The notes below the pieces were generated by a model. The model saw only the letters and a list, made by a program, of their open reading frames with translations, was not told the DNA's origin and did no database searches. A program made the position numbers and the translations under genes. Below, one piece after another: positions 15,183 to 23,498 of a stretch of 25,001 nucleotides of DNA (position 1 is its first letter; each line of letters begins with the position of its first letter). The DNA comes from JAWODU01 sp046483125 (GTDB lineage Bacteria; Verrucomicrobiota; Kiritimatiellia; UBA8416; JAWODU01), in the NCBI GenBank assembly GCA_046483125.1, contig JAWODU010000072.1, positions 1 to 25,001 on the forward strand. The letters run 5' to 3'.

Positions 15183-17057
15183 ATGAGCACTGGCAGGAAG
15201 AAGAAGCAAAAAACACAGTTCGACGTTCTCGCCGATTCACGGCGCGGTTTTGCCCCCTCCCCCCGCCCCCTTGTCGGCCACATTCCGACCATAGCGATTA
15301 CTCCGGTCATAGACGGCCGAACCGGGGCCTACGAGGATAACGTCAAAAAAACGTGGCGTCTGGTCGAAAAGGTGTACAAGCTGGTGTCCGGGAACGTCAA
15401 ACTGCCCGACGGTACTCCGGTTCGGGTTGTGGTGCCTCCTGAACTGGTTTATGGAGCCAGGACGGGCGCCCTTGCGCAGAAGTACTATATTGAACAGGGC
15501 GTCAGCGCGAATATATGGGTCAGCCGTTCGTGGGCTTACAGCGACGAATTAATGAGCGTCTGCACCGGTCTGGGGAGCACGGAATGGCAGCAGGCGGCTT
15601 ACGGACTGAACCAGACGGACCGTCCCGGCGCAGTCTGGCTGAAGGCTTTTACGGCGGCCATGGATGAAAAGAAGCGGCCGATCTTTTCAATATACAGTCC
15701 GGACCTTGAAAATGAAAACGGGCCGCTTTCCTCCTGCGTTTCCGAACGGCTGTTGCGGTTTGCCCGTTGCGCGGCGGCGGTAGCGGAAATACGGGGGAAG
15801 AATTATCTGGGAATCGGCGGAGTGTCGATGGGGATCATCGGTTCGGACGTCAGAAGAAACCTGATGCTGGACTATTTCGGAATGGGTTCCGCCTCGGTGG
15901 ACATGGTTGTCCTCCGCGGCAGAATGGATAAAGGGCTTTACGATCATGAAGAGCTGAAAAAAGCCAGGGATTTCTTTGCCGAAAACTTCAAGATCGATTA
16001 CGGGACGGGGAAGAGACCGCAGAAGAGCGGCAAGCTTCTTGATGACTGTATCAAAATGGCTTTAATAGTGCGCGATCTTATGGTCGGCAATCCTCTCCTG
16101 GCGGACTCCAAAACGGGCAAACGGCAGGGCTTCAGGGCGGATGTCGAATATGCTCAGGGATACAACGCGATAGCTGCCGGCACGCAGGGCCAGCGCCAGT
16201 GGACGGACCTGTATCCGAATTTTGACCTTGCCGAATCGATCCTGAACAGTTCGTTTGACTGGAACGGCTGGCGTGCTCCCATGACCGTCGGGACGGAAAA
16301 CGATTCGAAAAATGCCATAGGTATGCTCCTCGCTTCGCAGGTTACGGGTTTTCCCCAGCTGTTTGCGGACATACGGACGAACTGGACTCCGAAAAGTATC
16401 AAGGCGGCTACCGGATTAGACGTCGGAAAAATCGTCCCTCAGGGACTGATTGATAAGAGAAATTCGGGCTCCGCGGCCCTGGATTACGCTGTGGACGTAC
16501 CTAAGCTTGTTGCCGGCGGTAAGAAGATGCCTGTTTACGCTGTGGCCGAAAAAATACGGAATAACAGGAAAATACAACAAAACATCATGCAGAAAGCGGC
16601 CAAAGCCACTACTTACACGGCGGCGAACCTGGTGTATTTCCCGGGAGACGGACTGTCCAGCCAATACACTTCTCCGGGCGGCATACCGATGACAGCTTAC
16701 CGGTATAACGTTGTGGGAGACTCTCTCACATGTTCCGTTGTGGAAGGGAGCACGGTTAAATTGCCCGCGAAAGTGGCGTCGCATATCAGTAAGGTTACCG
16801 ACCCGACGTGGCCTGAAAGCTTCTGGGCTCCGCGGGGCATGAGCTCGTTCGAGTATATGTCCAGGATAGGACCGAACCACGATGCCAATTCTTTCGGGCA
16901 TATCGGCGCGGATATGGTAACCCTAAACGCGATGCTGAGGATTCCCGTCGATATGAAAAACATCCCCGACGAGCACGTATTCCGGCCGACCATGTGGGAC
17001 CGGTACGGGGGCGATGATTTCGCGGTTTGCCGTGACCTGGGTCCTCTCTACGCATGA
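15183..17057 (+). CDS. fucI: L-fucose isomerase
   Basis: It interconverts L-fucose and L-fuculose (also D-arabinose/D-ribulose). The 624-residue product matches the E. coli family end to end (about 590 residues there), with an extra lysine-rich N-terminus of ~30 residues. Seen are IAITPVIDGRTGAYE, NQTDRPGAVWL, IFSIYSPDLENENGPL, GGVSMGIIGSDV, YNAIAAGTQGQRQWTD, NSSFDWNG and IGADMVTLNAMLRIPV. Metal-site residues align as Glu372 (TEN), Asp396 (FADIRT) and His566 (GPNHD), corresponding to E. coli Glu337, Asp361 and His528. The ATG has GAGGAGA seven bases upstream. It is transcribed alone, divergent from wzm and convergent with tatC; no fuculokinase or aldolase is nearby. Confidence 0.93.
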   Translation: MSTGRKKKQKTQFDVLADSRRGFAPSPRPLVGHIPTIAITPVIDGRTGAYEDNVKKTWRLVEKVYKLVSGNVKLPDGTPVRVVVPPELVYGARTGALAQKYYIEQGVSANIWVSRSWAYSDELMSVCTGLGSTEWQQAAYGLNQTDRPGAVWLKAFTAAMDEKKRPIFSIYSPDLENENGPLSSCVSERLLRFARCAAAVAEIRGKNYLGIGGVSMGIIGSDVRRNLMLDYFGMGSASVDMVVLRGRMDKGLYDHEELKKARDFFAENFKIDYGTGKRPQKSGKLLDDCIKMALIVRDLMVGNPLLADSKTGKRQGFRADVEYAQGYNAIAAGTQGQRQWTDLYPNFDLAESILNSSFDWNGWRAPMTVGTENDSKNAIGMLLASQVTGFPQLFADIRTNWTPKSIKAATGLDVGKIVPQGLIDKRNSGSAALDYAVDVPKLVAGGKKMPVYAVAEKIRNNRKIQQNIMQKAAKATTYTAANLVYFPGDGLSSQYTSPGGIPMTAYRYNVVGDSLTCSVVEGSTVKLPAKVASHISKVTDPTWPESFWAPRGMSSFEYMSRIGPNHDANSFGHIGADMVTLNAMLRIPVDMKNIPDEHVFRPTMWDRYGGDDFAVCRDLGPLYA

Positions 17058-17067
17058 AAATACGGGT

Positions 17068-17091
17068 CCGCCCTGTCTGTTTCAAGGGCGG
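17068..17091. terminator. Stem-loop between convergent fucI and tatC
   Basis: CCGCCCT (17068-17074) pairs with AGGGCGG (17085-17091) around a 10-base loop, just after the fucI stop and overlapping the tatC stop. There is no strong T-run on either side (a weak one on the minus strand), so it may be a modest bidirectional terminator or a message-end stabiliser. Confidence 0.45.
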
Positions 17092-17837
17092 GTGTTACGC
17101 GACTTGAACCTCAAAGCCAGAATACAAAGCTCGTAGAGAGCTGTCATCGGCACAGCCATCATGAGAAGCGTCAACGGATCCGGAGGCGTAAGAAGCATTG
17201 CCAGTATCATGAGACCAACGATGACGTAAGGCCGTTTCCTGCTCAGAACTTCCGGTGTCACTATTCCGAGGTGTCCGAGGGTGATCAGCACAACGGGCAA
17301 TTCGAACGCGAGCCCGAATACGAGTAGAAGACGCAGTACGAAAGTCACATAATCGCTCAGCTCGACCCATTCCCATGACGTTCCCATCCAGCGGTTTATA
17401 TTCAACATTACGCGAAGTGCCACGGGAAGCGTGAGGCTGTAACCGACGAGAACCCCCGCAAAAAAAAGGACCACAGCGCTGAACAACGCCGTTTTCGCGG
17501 CGGCTTTTTCACCCCGTTTGAGCCCCGGGAATATAAACCTGCAGGCCGTCAGAACGATGAACGGCGCGCTTATTATAACTCCGGACCAGAACGCGATGCG
17601 CATCGCGGCGGTAAAGCCGCCGGTTACTTTGATTACTTTGAGAAATTCCGCGGACCTCAGTCCGGCCCGGTCCACCGGCGCCTTCAGCAGTTGAAATACG
17701 CTTGGCGCCAGCGGAATTCCGACGGCTATTCCCGCCGCCAGCAACGCGAGGGACCACAGGAGCGTTGCGCGAAGATCCTGGAGATGCTCAAGAAACGATT
17801 TGTTTCCCCGTGGATCCAGTTCATCCTGCGAGGTCAT
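17082..17837 (-). CDS. tatC: Sec-independent translocase subunit TatC
   Basis: TatC is the multi-helix receptor for twin-arginine signal peptides. The product shows the signature NKSFLEHLQDLRATLL in the N-terminal cytoplasmic part, several membrane helices, the periplasmic and loop segments typical of TatC (FIFPGLKRGEK, FGLAFELPVVLITLG, SRKRPYVIVGLMILAMLLTPPDP), and a short charged end. I chose the ATG at 17837 (MTSQDELDPRG): GGAG lies nine bases upstream and the overlap with tatA is only 17 bases. The open frame reaching 17951 would add an unlikely Arg/Thr-rich leader. Confidence 0.93.
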   Translation of the reverse strand: MTSQDELDPRGNKSFLEHLQDLRATLLWSLALLAAGIAVGIPLAPSVFQLLKAPVDRAGLRSAEFLKVIKVTGGFTAAMRIAFWSGVIISAPFIVLTACRFIFPGLKRGEKAAAKTALFSAVVLFFAGVLVGYSLTLPVALRVMLNINRWMGTSWEWVELSDYVTFVLRLLLVFGLAFELPVVLITLGHLGIVTPEVLSRKRPYVIVGLMILAMLLTPPDPLTLLMMAVPMTALYELCILALRFKSRNTRP

Positions 17838-18138
17838 TACTGTCATCTCCGCGCTCGCCGTCGACTTCTTCGTAAACGCCCGGTTTCGTGTTATCTTCGT
17901 TCCCGGACTGCTTGTCCGTTCCGTTGCCGTCCTCAAGACGCATGATCTCATCGTGGAACTCGGCGGAAGCGCGCCTCAGGCGCTGTGCCGCGCGGCCCAG
18001 CATGCGCGCGAATTCCGGCAGTTTACGGGGGCCGAAAAGTATGAGAACCGCTACGAATACCAGAAGAATTTCGCCGGCGCCCGTTCCCCCCGCAAAGGCG
18101 AGGTGCTGAAAAGCGTCCGATGGCAAGATAGTTTCCAT
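17821..18138 (-). CDS. tatA: TatA/B/E-type Sec-independent translocase subunit
   Basis: The 105-residue product has the Tat small-subunit plan: short periplasmic N-terminus, one membrane helix (about 21-35, AGEILLVFVAVLILFG), the hinge FGPRKLPEFARMLGRA, an amphipathic helix, and an acidic, disordered tail. It could serve as TatA or TatB; only one is present here, next to tatC, so a TatA role is the simpler reading. Its 3' end overlaps the tatC start. Confidence 0.88.
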   Translation of the reverse strand: METILPSDAFQHLAFAGGTGAGEILLVFVAVLILFGPRKLPEFARMLGRAAQRLRRASAEFHDEIMRLEDGNGTDKQSGNEDNTKPGVYEEVDGERGDDSNDLAG

Positions 18139-18196
18139 GGGTTGTCAGGACGCCTTTATCAGTTTCATACGGGCGTCCATCAGGCCGGGCGCGTCT

Positions 18197-18706
18197 TTAA
18201 CGGATAAGAACAAACTCGGCGCGTCTGTTCAGTCGCCAGGCTCTTTCATTGTGGCTCGGGTCCGCCGGGCGCTCTTCTCCATAACTGCGCGTCTGGATAC
18301 GCGAACTGTCAATACCGAGCCCTATCAGGTACGATCTGACCGCCAGCGCCCTGCGTTCGCCCAGCGAGATATTATATTCCCTGCTTCCCCGTTCGTCGCA
18401 ATGTCCTTCCACGACCAGGCGGACACCCGGATTTCGTTTCATGTAATTGTACACCGATTCGATTTCGTCTATCTCCGACCTTTTGATTTGGAAACTGTCG
18501 TAAGCAAAATGAACGCTTTCAAACGAAGGCCCCACCCTTTCACCTTCCATAAACCGGTCGCCAAGGGGTTCGTCAACATCCCGCAAAGTCAAAACGTCTT
18601 CAGTTCCGGTTCCCGAAGCGGGTTTCCCCGTGCTCTTACAGCCCGCCGTTAAAAACCCGCACAGAAGAACAGCGGCGGCAATATTCAGACAATAAGATAT
18701 ACGCAT
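18197..18706 (-). CDS. pal: Peptidoglycan-associated lipoprotein Pal
   Basis: Pal anchors the outer membrane to peptidoglycan and binds TolB. The 169-residue product has a lipoprotein signal with lipobox LTAGC (Cys23), a linker, and an OmpA-like domain (about 65-169) with VHFAYDSFQI, VEGHCDERGSREYNISLGERRA and SYGEERPADP then RRAEFVL, including the Asp and Arg that contact diaminopimelate in family members. The ATG follows GAGGGAG. It lies 40 bases after tolB. Confidence 0.96.
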   Translation of the reverse strand: MRISYCLNIAAAVLLCGFLTAGCKSTGKPASGTGTEDVLTLRDVDEPLGDRFMEGERVGPSFESVHFAYDSFQIKRSEIDEIESVYNYMKRNPGVRLVVEGHCDERGSREYNISLGERRALAVRSYLIGLGIDSSRIQTRSYGEERPADPSHNERAWRLNRRAEFVLIR

Positions 18707-18746
18707 AATTCTGCTCCCTCACGGGCGTTCGCCCCGTGTTCATGTG

Positions 18747-19961
18747 TCAGTTTCCGCCCGGCCCCCAGGCCGGAGAATACCAGTTGCCCGGCAATTGGAT
18801 CAATCGTACCTGCGTATTTTCCATTGTGTCAAGCAAGTAGATAGAGGAGTTATACGTTTCCGTACGAGTGTAAGCGATATGGCGGCCGTCCGGAGCCCAC
18901 GTCGGTTCCTCGTGGTCCGCCCCCGGGTCTCGGGTGATCTGCCTGGTTTGACCGCCGTCCGGGCTGCCTGTACATATATGGTACCGCCCTCCCCTGCGAC
19001 TGCTCCAGGCTATTCGTCCGCCGGGTCCCCAGTCGGGTGCTGCGTTTTCGCTTCCCCTGTAAGTGAGTCTTTCTACAGCTCCCCCGTCGGCTTCCGTGAT
19101 GTATAATTGCGGTCTTCCAGTGGTATCGGAAACGAATACTATTTTACGGCCGTCGGGAGACCATGATGGACTGGCTTCAGCTCCCCCAGCAGTTCTGGTA
19201 AGCCGTCTGAGCCGGCTGTTTTCGAGGTCCTTAACGTAGAGTTCCGGGTTGCCGTCACGCGACAGTATCAGGGCCATTCTGTTGCCGTCCGGAGAAACGT
19301 CGGCGTGAACATTCAGCCCGGGGTAAGCCGAAATTGTTTTTCGCACGCCCTCTTTAAGATCGATGCTGTAGGTGTCCGGGTAACTGCCTCTGCCGTGATA
19401 CGATGTGTATACTATAGCGTTTCCGTCAGGCGCCCAGGCGGGAGACAGGCATTCTGTACGATCGCTCGTTACCCTCAGAACATTTCTACCGTCGGCGTCA
19501 CAGACGTAAACATCTTTTTCGCTGTTGACGGACCTGATCATCGCGATACGCGTGGAAGCAATTCCCGGGCGGCCCTTGACTGATTCAACTATGTAATCCG
19601 CCAGTTCGTGGGCCATGCGCCTGGCTGATTCACTGGGGCCTTGTATGGTTTTGCGGAAGATGTTTCGACCGGATATGCGGCTCAGCACACAATCCACCTC
19701 GATCTTCTTTCCTGTCTGGCGGCAATCACCGGAAACTCGCAGTGCCGCCCTTTCCCCGGCGGCCGTTGTAAACCAGCCTGATCGTTCCAGGTCTTCTTCA
19801 AGAGTGTTCATGAATATGCCGGCGGCCTGTCCCCGGCAACGCAATCCCAGGCTTATAAGCGTCCTGGCCGCCCCCGTTTTTTCTATTTTCAGGGAGCCCT
19901 GCGCGTAAGCGCACTGCATGATTGCCGGAATGACCGCTATAATTAAAAGGTTTCTTTTCAT
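18747..19961 (-). CDS. tolB: Tol-Pal system protein TolB
   Basis: This periplasmic beta-propeller links the TolQRA motor to Pal. The 404-residue product has a signal peptide (MKRNLLIIAVIPAIMQCAYA), an N-terminal D1 domain (about 25-140), then a C-terminal propeller of repeated PD40-type blades: SPAWAPDGNAIVYTS, DVSPDGNRMALILS, SPSWSPDGRKIVFVSD, APDWGPGGRIAWSS, EPTWAPDGRHIAYT. The ATG overlaps the end of the upstream TolA-like gene by four bases. Confidence 0.95.
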   Translation of the reverse strand: MKRNLLIIAVIPAIMQCAYAQGSLKIEKTGAARTLISLGLRCRGQAAGIFMNTLEEDLERSGWFTTAAGERAALRVSGDCRQTGKKIEVDCVLSRISGRNIFRKTIQGPSESARRMAHELADYIVESVKGRPGIASTRIAMIRSVNSEKDVYVCDADGRNVLRVTSDRTECLSPAWAPDGNAIVYTSYHGRGSYPDTYSIDLKEGVRKTISAYPGLNVHADVSPDGNRMALILSRDGNPELYVKDLENSRLRRLTRTAGGAEASPSWSPDGRKIVFVSDTTGRPQLYITEADGGAVERLTYRGSENAAPDWGPGGRIAWSSRRGGRYHICTGSPDGGQTRQITRDPGADHEEPTWAPDGRHIAYTRTETYNSSIYLLDTMENTQVRLIQLPGNWYSPAWGPGGN

Positions 19962-20602
19962 GTCGGATCGAGTACGCGGAACGATACAGGTATCGAGCGA
20001 TTATTACGAAGAAATTCCCTGGAAAGACCCTTGATTCTATCTACAGCCTGAAGGGCTTCCATTACCGATTCATCCATTACCGGGTTGCCGGACCGGGCCG
20101 TAAGGCTCCGTTCAACAATTTTCCCCGAATGATCCAGTTTTATCTTCGCCTGTACTACGGAGTCGCCCGCCGCCCCAGCGCTCGGCTGTGCCCAGGCCGA
20201 ACGAAGTGTTTGCTTTATCAGCGCCATACATCTTGAATGTTCCGAGCTTACGGTCGGGGAAACGGTGCGCGGCTCCTTATTGCTCAGTATGCGTTTGATT
20301 TCCTCCGCGTCGGGTATTTTCGGTTCGGTCGTCTCTTCGGACCGCCGCACGACCGTCTTTTGACTTACCTCTATTTTCCGTTCGGGAGGCCGTGGTTCCG
20401 GGGATTGAGGCGGCTTGATTTCGGGAGGCTGCGTTGCCGGCTGGTGCAGCGCGGGCGATTCAACCACAAATTCAACCGGTATCACCGTTTCGTTTTTGCC
20501 CGTCAGGAAACCGCGCGCCACCGTGAAGCCGATCCACACGGCGACCAGCGCGATATGCACCAGCGCGACTATCTTGAGATAATGAACAAAGCGGGGATTC
20601 AT
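19958..20602 (-). CDS. tolA: TolA/TonB-like energy transducer
   Basis: The 214-residue product has one N-terminal membrane helix (about 9-30), a proline-rich periplasmic linker (QPPEIKPPQSPEPRPPERK, about 58-76), and a C-terminal TonB/TolA-like domain (about 120-214: CMALIKQTLRSAWAQP, VQAKIKLDHSGKIVERSL, VMDESVMEAL). It should carry force from TolQR across the periplasm. It is short compared with E. coli TolA and its linker is Pro-rich rather than Ala/Lys-rich, so on sequence alone it is as much TonB-like; its position in the tol operon decides the name. ATGA overlaps join it to tolR and tolB. Confidence 0.85.
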   Translation of the reverse strand: MNPRFVHYLKIVALVHIALVAVWIGFTVARGFLTGKNETVIPVEFVVESPALHQPATQPPEIKPPQSPEPRPPERKIEVSQKTVVRRSEETTEPKIPDAEEIKRILSNKEPRTVSPTVSSEHSRCMALIKQTLRSAWAQPSAGAAGDSVVQAKIKLDHSGKIVERSLTARSGNPVMDESVMEALQAVDRIKGLSREFLRNNRSIPVSFRVLDPT

Positions 20603-21030
20603 AATGTTTCCGTATCCTGCGCTTTTGTGACCAGCGCCAGTTTTGACACTCCTGTCTCGTGCAGAACCCTCATTACAGCGGCTACTCTGCCGTATCGCAC
20701 GCTCTTGTCCGCCCTCACCATGACAGTCGGCGGGTCGCCTGCTCTGACCATGGCACCGAGTTTCACGGCGAGGTTGTCAATACTGACCGGCACGTTTTCC
20801 AGGTAAATCCTGCCGTCCCGGTCAATAGAAACGCTCCTGGCGCTCTGAGCGTCTATTTCACTTGCCTTTGCTTCCGGCAGATTAACGGGTATTCCCTGCT
20901 CTATAAGCGGAAAGGTAATAATAAACGTGATCAGCAGAATAAAAGTAAGGTCCATGAGCGGAGTCAGGTTAATTTCACTGATCTGTTTCAGGGAGCTGTG
21001 CGGAGTGCTTACTGCCATGGTGCACCTCAA
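20599..21030 (-). CDS. tolR: TolR/ExbD-family motor subunit
   Basis: The 143-residue product has one membrane helix containing the proton-path Asp (EINLTPLMDLTFILLITF), then a periplasmic domain with GIPVNLPEA and VSIDRDGRIYLENVPV. It works with TolQ to harvest the proton motive force. ATGA overlaps with tolQ and tolA on either side show tight coupling. Confidence 0.93.
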   Translation of the reverse strand: MRCTMAVSTPHSSLKQISEINLTPLMDLTFILLITFIITFPLIEQGIPVNLPEAKASEIDAQSARSVSIDRDGRIYLENVPVSIDNLAVKLGAMVRAGDPPTVMVRADKSVRYGRVAAVMRVLHETGVSKLALVTKAQDTETL

Positions 21031-21761
21031 TCCTGCCGAAGATACTGGCGCTCCAGTTCCGACATGAGTTCCTGAACGAAATTGTCCATCTCAACGCAGA
21101 ACCTGCGTATTCTGTCACTGAGCATGTTGTACCCGATGGCCGAAGGCAGGGCTACGAGCAGTCCAACCACGGTGGTTAAAAGAGCGCCCGAAATTCCGGG
21201 GGCAACTTCAGAAAGCATAGGATTGGCAGTAAAAGCCATTCCGCCGAACGCGTCCATAACCCCCCACACCGTACCAAGCAGGCCCAGAAAAGGAGCGGTT
21301 GTCGTGGCTGTTGCAAGCAGGCCCATGTGGTTTTCAAGCAGAAGCACCTGATCTGCCATAGTCCTCTCGGCAATATTCCTGATGCCGTTGATTTCGATTC
21401 TGCCGATTTTTCGTTGTGTTTCCCTGCCCAGCTCGCCCATGAACAGGTCATCAGGGGGGTTACCTGCGGCTTCCAGGGCGGATCCCAGAAACGCGCATGA
21501 CCTGCTGTATATCAGATAAAGGGGGCTGGGATCATATCTGCGCCGTTTGAGGTAAAGAGATGCCGGATGCGCCTCCTGTCTGAATGCCTTGACAAAACCG
21601 TCCGACCAGCGTTTCACCTCGCGAAGTTCCCTGATCTTGCTGACCATGAGGGACCAGGCAAATATCGAACCGGCAAAAAGGAGAGCTACTATTATTTTTC
21701 CGGCAAGATTAGACTGGGCCAGGGCAAAGCCTATACCGGCCGGAGGTAAAACCATATTCAT
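21027..21761 (-). CDS. tolQ: TolQ/ExbB-family proton channel
   Basis: The product has three membrane helices: near the start (IIVALLFAGSIFAWSLMVSKI), then the pair around GLLATATTTAPFLGLLGTVWGVMDAF and GALLTTVVGLLVALPSAIGYN. A large cytoplasmic loop lies between the first and second. The ATG at 21761 (MNMVLPPAGIG) follows AAGGATCG. The frame continues to 21845 but would then cross a strong promoter match (21799-21827), so the shorter form is preferred. It is the first gene of tolQRAB-pal-tatAC. Confidence 0.93.
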   Translation of the reverse strand: MNMVLPPAGIGFALAQSNLAGKIIVALLFAGSIFAWSLMVSKIRELREVKRWSDGFVKAFRQEAHPASLYLKRRRYDPSPLYLIYSRSCAFLGSALEAAGNPPDDLFMGELGRETQRKIGRIEINGIRNIAERTMADQVLLLENHMGLLATATTTAPFLGLLGTVWGVMDAFGGMAFTANPMLSEVAPGISGALLTTVVGLLVALPSAIGYNMLSDRIRRFCVEMDNFVQELMSELERQYLRQD

Positions 21762-21798
21762 CGACGATCCTTCCGCGTTAATTGCCCGTTGCGAGAGC

Positions 21799-21827
21799 AA
21801 ATTACACCGTACGCGCTGCGGTGTCAA
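21799..21827 (-). promoter_or_regulatory. Promoter for the tol-pal-tat operon
   Basis: On the minus strand a perfect TTGACA (21827-21822) is followed after exactly 17 bases by TAATTT (21804-21799), about 40 bases before the tolQ ATG. It lies just downstream of an intrinsic terminator, the expected order of signals between two transcription units. Confidence 0.6.
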
Positions 21828-21840
21828 AGCAAATGGTCTC

Positions 21841-21892
21841 TGCAAAAAGAAACGGCGGCATCAGGAGCTCTATACCGCTCGCCAATGCCGCC
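21841..21892 (-). terminator. Intrinsic terminator upstream of tolQ
   Basis: Read on the minus strand, GGCGGCAT (21892-21885) pairs with ATGCCGCC (21861-21854), and GTTTCTTTTTGC follows immediately. The 8-bp stem has a 23-base loop. It would end transcription coming from the small lysine-rich gene before the tolQ promoter. Confidence 0.6.
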
Positions 21893-21901
21893 ATTCCAAG
21901 T

Positions 21902-21939
21902 TAGCGTTCAGGGCTTATACGCCCTGGAAGGCTACGCTA
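21902..21939 (-). other. Second stem-loop at the end of the lysine-rich gene
   Basis: CAGGGC (21909-21914) pairs with GCCCTG (21921-21926). tagcg (21902-21906) can pair with cgcta (21935-21939), so the stop codon lies in the outer stem. It may protect or punctuate the short message. Confidence 0.45.
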
Positions 21940-22041
21940 TTTCTTCTTCTTCTTAGCTGCCTTCTTTTTTGTTGTCTTTTTCTTTGCCTTTTTCTTTGCC
22001 TTTTTCTTTGTCTTCTTCTTGGCTTTCTTCTTGGCTACCAC
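21937..22041 (-). CDS. 34-residue lysine/alanine-rich basic peptide
   Basis: This small gene has 34 codons and a TAG. The peptide starts MVAKKKAKKKTKKK and continues in the same style to AAKKKKK; about 70 percent of residues are lysine and the rest almost only Ala and Thr. It has an excellent ribosome-binding site, AGAAGGAGG, eight bases before the GTG at 22041, and a stop followed by hairpins, so it looks expressed. The composition resembles the tails of histone H1-like/AlgP-type DNA-binding proteins and ribosomal-protein tails; a nucleic-acid-binding role is inference. The lysine codons alternate AAG and AAA. Confidence 0.7.
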   Translation of the reverse strand: MVAKKKAKKKTKKKAKKKAKKKTTKKKAAKKKKK

Positions 22042-22061
22042 GTTGCTCACCTCCTTCTATA

Positions 22062-22082
22062 CTCGACCCCGAAGGGTTCGAG
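22062..22082 (-). promoter_or_regulatory. Leader stem-loop before the lysine-rich gene
   Basis: On the minus strand CTCGA and TCGAG enclose CCC-TTC-GGG, giving a compact hairpin with one A-G mismatch that ends a few bases before GAAGGAGG. It could modulate initiation or stabilise the message. Confidence 0.4.
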
Positions 22083-22272
22083 CTGTTTGGCCTGCCGTGA
22101 TATACCCCCCGCCCGTTATTCAGGGCTGGCTTCGATCAGGGTCCCGGCAGTGCGTGTAACCCGTTCCGTGAGCAATGCACAAACGCATTCGCCTTCCAAA
22201 GAACACTGGCACTTTACTAACATAACAACGGAACATCAACTCTGATTGACGCGTTACAGGCTACTTTTTGCC

Positions 22273-22294
22273 AATGCCTACTTTAATAGGCATT
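22273..22294. other. Perfect hairpin, AATGCCTA / TAGGCATT
   Basis: The 8-bp arms at 22273-22280 and 22287-22294 enclose the loop ctttaa, about 105 bases past the end of the GT4 gene. There is no T-run after it in either direction, so a classical terminator is uncertain. Confidence 0.45.
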
Positions 22295-22399
22295 AGCCTT
22301 ATCTGACCGAAATCGGCGTCTTGAATGCCGTTCGAAGTATCGGTTGACAACGTGCGAAGCAGTTCATGCGGTAAAGAGTTTCAGGTTCGTACGACACTT

Positions 22400-23473
22400 T
22401 CAATGATGAGTTACGTCCTCGTACAATTCCAACGTCCGTCGCAAGGTCTCATCGATATGAAAATGCGATTGGATTCTCTGCCGGGCCATCTCGCCCATGG
22501 TCTTGCGTCTGTCTTCGCTAGAGGCTAATTCGGCAAAAACTTGAGCCAGAGCTTCCGGCGATCCGGGCTGGACAACACGCCCGCTGATACCATCTTCCAC
22601 GATTTCGGGATTCCCGCCCACGTTGGTGACCACGGCCGGAACACCTTGAGCCATTGCCTCGATCACCGCCCTCGGCAAACCTTCTCTCCTCAGCGAAGGC
22701 ATACAGAAGACATGGCAGGATCCCATTAGGGAAGCCGCATCAGGCCGATGTCCAAGGAGGTGCACCTTGGATCTATAGCGGGGACTCTCGGCCAGTTTAC
22801 TGAGTTTCGTGTCGGCCACTTTGCCTGCCAGCATCAGCTCTACCGGAAGACTCTCCGGGAGATGGTCGAGAGAGCGAATCAGCACATCCACCCCCTTACG
22901 TGGTCTCATCGCCCCGGCACAGCCGATCAAGAACGTATCAGGTTGAATTCCGATGGCTGCGAAATCAGTTTGCTTGACCGCGGTGTACCACTTTGGGTCG
23001 TGACCTTTGTAAATGGTGACAGCTTTGCGGCCGGGCACGCCCACGCTGAGCAGATAATTCCGAACCGCATCGCACACACACACTATCCGGTCAATACGGG
23101 AATTGAGGTAGCTGAACCGGCTCGCCGGGTCCCAACGGTGCAGATGCCCGATGATGCCCCTGTAAACTACGATCTTCACTCTTGACTTTCGTGCCGCAAG
23201 GACTCCGTTCGAGATAGGTCGGTTGTTGCGGAGGCAGTGCATGATATCGTAGTTCCCATTGCGCAGTCTATCCTCCAGGAAACGAACGCAACGTAAATCG
23301 AACCGATGACCGAATCGGAACCTGGACACATCAATCCCCGCCTCCTTCAGCGCACTTCCCTTGCGGTCCGACTCTGATACCGCGACATCAACCGACACAC
23401 CTTGCCTGGCCAGGTGTTGTATGACGTGCTGTTCCGGTAGATCCAATTCTTCGGCAACAAACAAGACTCTCAT
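22400..23473 (-). CDS. Glycosyltransferase, GT4 family
   Basis: The 357-residue GT-B enzyme likely transfers a sugar from a nucleotide donor during polysaccharide or LPS synthesis. The N-terminal Rossmann half begins MRVLFVAEELDLPEQHV; an inter-domain region reads CVCDAVRNYLLSVGVPGRKAVTIYKG. The C-terminal donor half shows IGCAGAMRPRKGVDVLI, MLAGK, HLLGHRPD and the GT4 signature FCMPSLRREGLPRAVIEAMA, then GVPAVVTNVGGNPEIVEDG. Acceptor and donor cannot be deduced. AGGA lies seven bases before the ATG. It stands alone at the edge of the accessory region. Confidence 0.9.
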   Translation of the reverse strand: MRVLFVAEELDLPEQHVIQHLARQGVSVDVAVSESDRKGSALKEAGIDVSRFRFGHRFDLRCVRFLEDRLRNGNYDIMHCLRNNRPISNGVLAARKSRVKIVVYRGIIGHLHRWDPASRFSYLNSRIDRIVCVCDAVRNYLLSVGVPGRKAVTIYKGHDPKWYTAVKQTDFAAIGIQPDTFLIGCAGAMRPRKGVDVLIRSLDHLPESLPVELMLAGKVADTKLSKLAESPRYRSKVHLLGHRPDAASLMGSCHVFCMPSLRREGLPRAVIEAMAQGVPAVVTNVGGNPEIVEDGISGRVVQPGSPEALAQVFAELASSEDRRKTMGEMARQRIQSHFHIDETLRRTLELYEDVTHH

Positions 23474-23498
23474 ACAGGCGTCCTATCTCATATCCAAT

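Larger units (their letters stand above)
22042..22399. other. Non-coding stretch upstream of the lysine-rich gene
   Basis: No convincing gene lies here. It holds a stem-loop (22062-22082) just before the small gene's ribosome-binding site, a perfect 8-bp hairpin at 22273-22294, and on the minus strand a possible promoter (TTGATG, 17 bases, TAAAGT, at about 22240-22210). The GT4 gene ends at 22400 on the minus strand with no clear T-run terminator. Confidence 0.5.

Noticed and set aside
21589..22245. 218-codon plus-strand frame with a Leu/Phe/Cys-rich stretch resembling a membrane segment
   Set aside because: The hydrophobic run is the antisense of the lysine codons of the 34-residue peptide, and the start overlaps tolQ.
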